Assembly: GCA_947044405.1 (NCBI GenBank) | Contig: CAMRHE010000168.1 | Span: forward strand, 2,735,001 to 2,799,000 | Length of the DNA stretch: 64,000 nucleotides | Direction of reading: 5' to 3' | Origin: Leptodactylus fallax | Taxonomy: Eukaryota; Chordata; Amphibia; Anura; Leptodactylidae | Shown: piece after piece, positions 56,580 through 64,000 of the stretch | Layout: the number at the start of each line of letters is the position of its first letter | Numbering within the stretch: the stretch's first letter is position 1 | Position numbers and translations under genes: made by a program | The notes under the pieces: model-generated | What the model saw: only the letters and a program-made list of their open reading frames with translations | The model's database searches: none | What the model was told of the DNA's origin: nothing

Positions 56580-58464
56580 GTAGGGTTATACACTCCTTTC
56601 ATGTATTTGTACACTTTCTCTAGTTCAATTATGTACTTCTTGTATACTGGGACCCAAAATTGTGCACAATAGTCTGTGTGGCTGTACCATTTATTTGTAT
56701 AGAGGTATAACTATGTTCTTGTGATGAGAATCTATGCCTCTGTTGATGCATCCCATAATTTTATTTGTCTTGGCGGCAGCTGCCTTGCACTAGTCACTAA
56801 AGGTAAGCTTACTGACCACTAAAATCCTTTTTTCAGCAGCAGTCTTACCCAGTAATTTACTATTAAGCACATAATCATAAATTTATTTCTTCAACCAAAA
56901 TGGATAACCTTACATTTGCCAACATTAAACTTCATTTGCCAAGTCTCCGCCCATGTTTACAGCTTCCTTAGATCCCCCTGTAATATTCTACTATCCTCTT
57001 CATTTTTGATTACCTTCAGAGTTTAGTATCATCTGCAAATATGGACACCCTGTTCTGTAAACCCTCTATTAGGTCATTAATAAAGATATTAAACAGGAGA
57101 GGACCCAATATTGACCCTGTGGCACTCCACTGGTAACTGTGACCCAGTCTGAGTATTTCCTATTAATAAGCACCCTCTGTTTCCTATCAGTGAGCCAGTT
57201 GCGAACCCAAATGCATATGTTTTCCCCCAGTCCCAACATTCTCATTTTGTATACCAACCTTTTATGTGGTACAGCCTATGAAAAGTCCAGATATACTACA
57301 TCCACCACATTACCCATGTCCAGTCTAGAACTGACCTCTTCATAGAAGCTGCTCAGATTAGTCTGACAGGAGCGATTCCTCATAAACCCATGCTGATTGG
57401 GTGTTATAAGATTATTTACATTGAGGTACTCCAGGATAGCATCTCTTAGAAAGCCCTCAAATATCTTACCCACCACAGAACTCAAACTTACTGGCCTGTA
57501 GTTTCCAGGCTCACTTTTAGACCCCTTTTTGAAAATTGGCACTACATTTGCTATGCGCCAATCAAGTGGAACAGACCCAATCATTACTGAATCGTTAAAT
57601 ATTAGATATAAGGGTCTATCAATCACCGTGCATACTGGTTTAAACAGGTGACATTTAATGGAGAATTTACATTACCCCGAATCACGTTGTTGGTCATTGG
57701 ATTTTCTTGTGTAAATACAGTAGAGAAGAAGCCATTTAATAGATCTGCCTTTTCCTCATCCACCTCCACCATTACACACAGATTATTTTTCAGAAGGCCC
57801 ACATTGCCAGTTTTTATTTTTTATGTAGTTATTTTTACTATCACTGGCAATTGTTTTCTCAGCCTCAATCTTCGCCTCCTTTATTTGTCTTTTTTTAAAA
57901 ATTTATTTCTTTCTTTATAATTTTTTAATGCTGCGTCACTACCTTCTTGTTTTAGTACTTCAAATTCTTTCTTTTTATCCCTCATTGCACTCTTTACTGT
58001 TTTATTTAGCCATATTGGTTTTCTATGATTTCTTGTCTGCTTATTCCCATAAGGTATATGTTTTTCTCTGGTTCTATTTAGAAGGCTTTTGAAAATGTCC
58101 CATTTTATTTGTGTTCCATTCACTTTGAGGACATTGTACCAGTTTATGCTGCTAAGCTCTTCTCTCAGCTTTGTAAAATTGGCCTTCCTGAAGTTTAGTA
58201 TTTTTGTTCCCCCTTTACTGAACATCTTTTTTAAAGTGTACATGAAAACTTATTTTGTCACTATTACCTAGATGATCCCCAACCTCCACTTTTGACAATG
58301 TGTCAGGTTTATTTGTTAAAATTAGGTCTAAAAGTGCCTCACCTCTTGTTGGGTCCAGCACTAGTTGTGATAGGTAATTGTCTTTTATTACTGGCAAAAA
58401 CCTGTTCCTTTTGTTGGACCTGCAAGTTTCTACCTGCCAGTTGATATCTGGGTATTTGAAATCC
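56580..58464 (-). mobile_element. CR1 LINE, 3' piece
   Basis: Minus-strand CR1 element. From right to left: endonuclease C-terminus (58667-58215 frame), linker, RT, and a 3' region to about 56580. It is interrupted at 58464 by an L2 LINE (target duplication AATCC at 58460-58464 and 59784-59788); the 5' part of the CR1 resumes at 59784. Confidence 0.87.
57069..58464 (-). pseudogene. CR1 ORF2: endonuclease C-terminus, linker and RT
   Basis: Endonuclease end: [28 protein letters not shown] and HLGNSDKISFHV (SD block). Linker: NWYNVLKVNGTQIKWDIFK, GNKQTRNHRKPIWLNKTVK. RT (57626-57276): MIGSVPLDWRIANVVPIFKK, GNYRPVSLSSVVGKIFEGF, ITPNQHGFMRNRSCQTNL; then (57257-57069) NICIWVRNWLTDRKQRVLIN and [15 protein letters not shown]. 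The YADD region is not preserved left of 57069. Several stops and frameshifts. Confidence 0.88.
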
Positions 58465-59271
58465 TGTGCCTTTGACACAGTCGACCATTCCCTCCTGTTA
58501 GAAACGCTCTCCTCCCTTGGCATCTCAGACCTGGCCCTTTCCTGGATCTCCTCATATCTCACCAACCGCACATTCAGCATCTCCCACTCGCACACCACCT
58601 CCCCGCCATGCCCTCTTTCTGTAGGTGTCTCCCAAGGCTCCGTCCTAGAATTCCTCCTGTTCTCCATCTACACCTTCGACCTTGGCCAACTCCTACAATC
58701 TCATGGTTTTCATTACCATTGCTATGCTGACGACACTGAAATATATCTCTCTGGACCAGACATTACCTCTCTGTTGTCCAGAGTCCCAGAATGTCTAGCA
58801 GCCGTAGCCCCCTTTCTCTCCTCCCACTTTCTCAAACTCAACATGGAGAAAACGGAGTTCATATTCTTCACCCCTTGTCGCACGGCCCCCCTACCTGACC
58901 CATCTATCAAAGTTAATGGAACCACAATCGCCCCAGTCCCACGGGTCCACTGCCTTGGGATAACCTTAGACTCTGACCTATCCTTCAAGCCACATATTCA
59001 AACCCTCAACACCTCCTGCCGCCTCCAACTCAAGAACATCCATCGAATCCGCTCCTTCCTCACCCCTGAAACTACAAAGATGCTAGTCTACACCCTCATA
59101 ATCTCCCGCCTAGACTACTGTAACACCCTTCTCAATGGCCTCCCAGCAAACACTCTCACCCCCCTCCAGTCCACCTTAAACTGTGCTGCTCGCTTAATAC
59201 ACCTCTCCCCACTTCATCGGCCGCTCCCTTCTGCCAATCCCTTCACTGGCTACCCATTGCCCAGTGAATAG
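58465..59271 (+). pseudogene. L2 RT C-terminal half, long open frame
   Basis: [40 protein letters not shown] (the usual GPLLF changed to EFLLF), [17 protein letters not shown] (catalytic Asp pair intact), [50 protein letters not shown]. Open for over 260 codons, the best preserved L2 RT here, but truncated at the 5' end by incomplete reverse transcription. A stop at about 59269 precedes a few more readable segments (ELLTLTYKAIHN-like) to 59530. Confidence 0.9.
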
Positions 59272-59783
59272 AGTTCAAATTACTAACGCTGACATACAAA
59301 GCCATCCACAACCTGTCCCCTCCATATATCTCCGACCTAATCTCCCGCTACCTGCCCACACGTAACCTCCAATCCTCCAAAGACCTCCTACTCCGTTCTG
59401 CTCTTCACACAATCGTCTCCAAGACTTCTCCCGTGCATCCCCCATACTCTGGATCTCATTACCAAAACACATCAGACTGTCCCCCCACAGTCACAAGCTT
59501 CAAGAAGGCCCTGAAGACTCACCTATTGAGGAAGGCCTACAACCTCCAATAACGCTACTGTCACCACACCACCATCTGTACAGCCTCTCCCCTCACCTTC
59601 TGTCTCTATCCCTCTTCCCTCATAGATTGCAAGCACTTGCGGGCAGGGCCCTCTATCCATCTGTGCCAGTTGGTCACTGTTAGTATCATATTTGTTTTGT
59701 ATATTTTGTGTACCATATGTAAACACTCAAATGTAAAGCACCATGGAATTAATGGTGCTATATAAATAAACAATAATAATAAT
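58465..59783 (+). mobile_element. 5'-truncated L2 LINE inserted in CR1
   Basis: Begins in the middle of the RT ([15 protein letters not shown]) and ends with GCTATATAAATAAACAATAA and (AAT)n. Target duplication AATCC. Its 3' end resembles that of the L2 at 51081-55720, so both belong to one family or close relatives. Confidence 0.9.
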
Positions 59784-60715
59784 AATCCCCCATAGTAATG
59801 ACTTCATTATGCTTTGCAGACTTATCTATTTGTCTTATTAGTATATTTTCAACTTCTTTGTTTTTATATTTGAAGATTTGTAACAAACCCCTATCAATAT
59901 TTTATCATTCTTTATTCCTCCCTTAATTTCCACCCATAAGGACTCCACATATTCATTTTCCTCCCAGATGTCATCACACAGGACTGGCTTAATGCAGGAT
60001 ATTACATCACAGCAACCCCCTCCCCCTTTCCTATTGGTAAGCTCCTTTCTAAACATATTGTAACCCTGTGTATTTACAGGCAAGTCATACAGTAGCTAGT
60101 GTCCAGCCATGTCTCATTTATCCTCACTACGTCATATTTCTCTTCCAACATTATCACTTCTAGTTCCTACATCTTGTTAGTGAGACTTCTGGCGTTAGTA
60201 TACATACATTTCATGGTTTTATCTCTATCCCTACTCTTCCTCTGCCTACTAACTGTTCTCACCCCATCCCAGGTTCACCCCCAGTTACATTATTTAGCCA
60301 TCATTCCATGTCTACACTATCTTGCCCTCTACATCTGTTACCCTCCCCCCCAGTCCCTAGCTTAAACACTCCTCCAACCGTTTAGCCATCTTCTCCTCCA
60401 TCACAGTTGCATCTTCTCCATTGAGGTGCAGTCCATCTCTACCATAGAACTTGTAGCCCACAGCAAAGTTGGCCTAAAAACCCAAACCTCCTCCTTCCTA
60501 CGCTAGCTCTTGAACACTTGTTTACCTTCCTAATCTACCACTGCCTTTCCTGTGTGGTCTGTGGTACAGGTAGTATATCTGAAAATACTACCTTGGAGGT
60601 CCTTGCCTTCAGCTTGCTACCTAGGTCCCTGAAATAATTTTAAGGACCTTCCACCTACCTCTAGCATTGTCATTTGTGACAACATGCACCATGACCGCTA
60701 GATCCACCCCATATC
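59784..60715 (-). mobile_element. CR1 LINE, 5' piece (endonuclease start)
   Basis: Resumes the CR1 to the right of the L2. Readable minus-strand pieces include KPVLCDDIWEENEYVESLWV, NDKILIGVCYKSSN and GNRKGGG-type patches, with the endonuclease start in broken frames at about 60100-60240 (LEVIMLEEKYDVV pattern). The 5' end near 60715 is approximate. No ORF1 is recognised. Confidence 0.78.
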
Positions 60716-60719
60716 TATA

Positions 60720-61065
60720 TGCAGTTTTTATTTGAGGCCATGGCCCCATGTTGCGAAAATGTAGATTTTTTGCCACTGCAGGAATCGGTGCGGGAAAAAA
60801 TGCTGCGTTTTACATTACCTGTAAAATGGATTCGAGTTTTGGCTAATCCCATCCACACATTGCAGATAAAAATCTGCAGCAAAAAATTATTTCAGTCAAT
60901 TATACCTAAGGAAACGCTGGTGTTTTACTTGTAGGTATAATCGGGATAGAAAATCCGCAGAGGAAAACTCTGTGGACGTTCTGTGAAAAATGCTACAGAA
61001 AAAAAACGCAATGTGTTTTCGTTGCCGTCTTTTCGAAAGTGTTTTTTGACTGTTGCTCGCTTAGC
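60720..61065. repeat. Foldback MITE, CCCATGTTGC family
   Basis: GAGGCCATGGCCCCATGTTGCG, GCGTTTTACATTACCTGTAAAATG, CCCATCCACACATTGCAGATAAAAATC and AATTATACCTAAGGAAACGC against TGTAGGTATAATCGGGA. Partly palindromic; words shared with 38725-38970. Confidence 0.6.
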
Positions 61066-61675
61066 TTTAGACAGTTTTATAAATTTGTCCCATTCTGTTT
61101 ATGAAACTCTTTGTTGATATTGTACTGCTGTTGACTTCACTGGGCTTTGATAGTACATCCTATATGTTCTAAAGAACAGATATAGTCTATTACAAAGATG
61201 ACAAATCTAGGTTGGCAATTAATGTTTTAAGGGTGTATTTCTGAGTTACTGTGTGAATAAACTTCATAAGTTCTGTGCATTATTTGAATATTGTTATATA
61301 GCTTGAGCAGTAAACATAAAGGCAACTGATTCCTGGCAACCCCTCAGTCAACTAAACAGCGATACAACCTTTGCATTGTATAACAGGCACCGTACTGTAC
61401 ATTGTGCTTGGTATTGCAGCTCAATCCAATTCATTATAAAGGGAGTGAGCTTCAGGCTATGTGACAGATGAACATATCAATCCAGTTACTAAGGGGAAGT
61501 CTGACAATTAATACTGTAAGGATGGATCATCAATGTAAATGTCCCAATGTAAATTCCTTTTAAATACTTAGGTTTCACTTATTTAGGTTGACTAGTGGCT
61601 GATGGCCCCAATGCTAGCTGTCTTACTGGAGATAGTAGGTTGAAAACAGGATTTTTGGAGAAGGTGAGATATATA
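61066..61675. other. No gene recognised
   Basis: AT-rich unique-looking sequence with no repeat ends or coding signal. Confidence 0.5.
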
Positions 61676-62089
61676 TTAGAGATGAGCGAATCGATTCTGC
61701 AGAAGTGGAATTTGAACCAAATTTCAGGAAATCTTCGATTCGCCACGATTCCGGATTTCCTGATGCTTCGCGGTAACGAATATTTAGTAAGGACCTTTGT
61801 GACATCAGACGGTCACAAGATGTTCTCTAGTGATGTGATTGGGTAGGCATGTCTTTGCTTGTTAGCAGATCCTTCCACATGAATAAAAGTTGTCCGTGCT
61901 GGGAGAGAGAGAGAGAGAGACATGACTGCGGCATCCAAGGGCTTCCGCCATTTTGCCACCCACCCCGGCTCTTTGCAGCCCAGAAATAGCTGTTAATTCG
62001 CCGCAAAGTAATTTGGATCGAAGCAAATTTTTTTTGGAACTTCGAATCGAACTGCCGAATTGAACTTGTGAGAAATTAGCTCATCTCTA

Positions 62090-62091
<2 letters not shown>
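61676..62091. repeat. MITE with AGAGATGAGC ends
   Basis: Left end TTAGAGATGAGCGAATCGATTC; right end AATTAGCTCATCTCTAA. Inner parts are also inverted (ATTTGAACCAAATTTC / TCGATTCGCC against GGATCGAAGCAAATT / CTTCGAATCGAAC). The family is familiar from frog genomes. It contains a (GA)n run at about 61902-61921. Confidence 0.85.

Positions 62092-62094
<3 letters not shown>

Positions 62095-62133
<39 letters not shown>
62095..62133. repeat. (AT)n microsatellite
   Basis: A run of about 18 TA units directly after the MITE end, preceded by ACACAC. Confidence 0.95.
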
Positions 62134-62137
<4 letters not shown>

Positions 62138-62810
62138 TTGTAATTGTATTTTAAATTGTAAAAATATTGTATAGTCCTACATGTTATTGCAGCATGTTAT
62201 GTTTGCTCCTATATACTGTTTATAGCCTCTTGCTATGTTAAAAAATTATTCATGGGCACAGTTAATACGGCACATTAATAGAGGTTGTGTGAACCTTAGT
62301 AGGTAGCCAAGAATTGCCTCTGCGCACTGCCTTATGGGCTTTGTCAGGTGCCTCATGTATAGAGATAATCCTCTGAAGTTCATACAATATGTAATTCTAC
62401 ATATGTAGGACAGCCCTATTAAATTAATTAAAATGGCCCTGTAATATGACCATGTGGATGATATAATAGTTAAATGTGTGTGAATATAAAACATTTTAAG
62501 ATAATAGTTTTGGTATCTATTTTATTAAACTAGTCTTAGTAGAGGAATTATTATGAAACATCAATAGAACCAATACTGTTGATTTTTGTTAATTTATTTA
62601 TCTGACACAAGCAATGCCCATGGTGTTTATATTTAGGTGTTTTCAGAATGCATTGGCTTGTTCTTGTAACAACTTTGCAAAGTAACAGACTGAACTCAGT
62701 AGACCTGTGTCTTTTTACAACCTTACAAATTATTTTACTATGAGGCAGAAAAAGTAATCTGTTAAAATTAGACTAGGGTGACACCATATTTGGACTCTAA
62801 ATTTGGCATA
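62134..62810. other. No gene recognised
   Basis: AT-rich, no repeat ends or coding signal. Ends at the TA target of Tc1 copy D. Confidence 0.5.
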
Positions 62811-64000
62811 CAGTAGGGAAAAAAAGTATTTAGTCAGCCACCAATTGTGCAAGTTCTCCCACTTAAAAAGATGAGAGAGGCCTGTAATTGTCATCATAGG
62901 TAGACCTCAATTATGAGAGACAAAATGAGAAAACAAATCCAGAAAATCACATTGTCAGATTTTTTTTTAAGAATTTATTTGCAAATTATGGTGGAAAATT
63001 AACTTCTTCTTTAAGAGGCTCCTCTGTCCTCCACTCATTACCTGTAGTAATGGCAACTGTTTGAAATTGTTATCAGTATAAAAGACACCTGTCCACAACA
63101 TCAAACAGTCACACTCCAAACTCCACTATGGTGAAGACCAAAGAGCTGTGGAAGGACACCAGAAATAAAATTGTAGACCTGCACCATGCTGGGAAGACTG
63201 AATCTGCAATAGGCAAGCAGCTTGGTGTGAAGAAATCAACTGTGAGAGCAATAATTAGAAAATGGAAGACAAACAAGACCACTGATAATCTCCCTTGATC
63301 AGGGGCTCCACGCAAGATCTCACCCCGTGGGGTCAAAATGATCACAAGAACGGTGAGGAAAAATCCCAGAACCACACGGGCAGACCTAGTGAATGACCTA
63401 CCAAAAGCTGGAACTAACGTAAAAAAGGCTACTGTCAGTAACACACTACGCCGCCAGGGACTCAGATCCTGCTGTGCCAGACGTGTCCCCCTGCTTAAGC
63501 CAGTACATATCTGGGCTCATCTTAAGTTTGCTATTGAGCATTTGGATGTTCCAGAAGAGTATTGGGAGAATGTCATATGGTCAGATGAAACCAAAGTAGA
63601 ACTGTTTGGTAGAATCACAACTTGTCGTGTTTGGAGGAGAGTGAATGCTGAGTTGCAGCCAAAGAACACCATACCTACTGTGAAGCATGGGGGTGGCAAC
63701 ATCATGCTTTGGGGCTGTTTCTCTGCAAAGGGACCAGGACAACTGATCAGTGTACATGAAAGAATGAATGGAGCCATGTATCGTGAGATTTTGAGTGTAA
63801 ACCTCCTTCCATCAGCAAGGGCATTGAAGATGAAACGTGGCTGGGTCTTTCAGCCCCAAAACATCCCTGCTCTAGAGGAGGTCTGCATGGTGGAATGGGC
63901 CAACATACCAGCAACAGTGTGTGCCATCCTTGTGAAGACTTACACAAAACGTTTGACCTCTGTCATTGCCAACAAAGGATATATAATAAAGTATTGAGAT
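62811..64000 (+). mobile_element. Tc1 transposon, copy D, runs off the window
   Basis: Left inverted repeat CAGTAGGGAAAAAAAGTATT starts at 62811 next to TA (62809-62810). It retains the CTTCTTTAAGAGGCTCC segment that was the TTAA target in copy A. The right end lies beyond the window. Confidence 0.92.
63128..63997 (+). pseudogene. Tc1 transposase, copy D, with 51-codon in-frame deletion
   Basis: Starts [16 protein letters not shown] at 63128 with the HTH region ([18 protein letters not shown]). TGA at 63296-63298 splits off this N-terminal part. From 63338 a second frame of 219 codons is open: [28 protein letters not shown] (first catalytic Asp intact), [13 protein letters not shown] block, then GWVFQ joined directly to [10 protein letters not shown]. 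Relative to copy A, 153 bases are missing between two CAG triplets, which removes the second Asp (HDND) and the Glu (IENLW). Ends at TGA 63995-63997. Confidence 0.92.

Overview
The window is vertebrate nuclear DNA, most likely from an anuran amphibian. This is an inference from repeat content: Tc1 transposons, TTAA-target (piggyBac-like) elements, foldback MITEs, and LINEs of the L1/Tx1, L2, CR1 and Rex1 types, together with a Gmr1-like Ty3/gypsy retrotransposon. I see no host protein-coding gene, no rRNA gene, no intact tRNA gene, no CRISPR array and no prokaryotic operon. Almost every long reading frame is a decayed piece of a mobile element.

Region 1-16.4 kb: a run of foldback elements (619-1975), one of them split by a complete LTR retrotransposon at 2331-14794. 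This has two 887-bp LTRs, a 5-bp target duplication (AGCGG), a polypurine tract and a tRNA-Leu-like primer site. Read on the minus strand its order is gag, protease, integrase, reverse transcriptase, RNase H. That is the unusual Gmr1-type order with integrase before RT, and the gag carries a SCAN-like capsid segment. A 5.4-kb transposase-less TTAA element (6443-11859) is inserted between protease and integrase.

Region 16.4-30.2 kb: small repeats, a SINE remnant, a tRNA-like segment, then a deletion-scarred stack in which a truncated TTAA element abuts a Tc1 copy, which in turn sits in an L1/Tx1-like LINE (minus strand; ORF1 and ORF2 recognisable). That LINE abuts a second L1/Tx1-like LINE (minus strand). 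An internal Tc1-family fragment follows.

Region 30.2-46 kb: gene-poor sequence with many MITEs, hAT-like non-autonomous elements, minisatellites, a possible solo LTR and the 3' end of a Rex1/CR1-group LINE.

Region 46-56.5 kb: one plus-strand L1/Tx1-like LINE lies in three pieces, separated first by Tc1 and TTAA elements and then by an L2 LINE. The L2 copy has an inverted 5' end and itself carries a complete 1.26-kb TTAA element.

Region 56.5-64 kb: a minus-strand CR1 LINE interrupted by a 5'-truncated L2, more MITEs and microsatellites, and a Tc1 copy running off the right edge whose transposase frame lacks two catalytic residues. The window is best read as layered transposition, whose relative order can be worked out from who interrupts whom.
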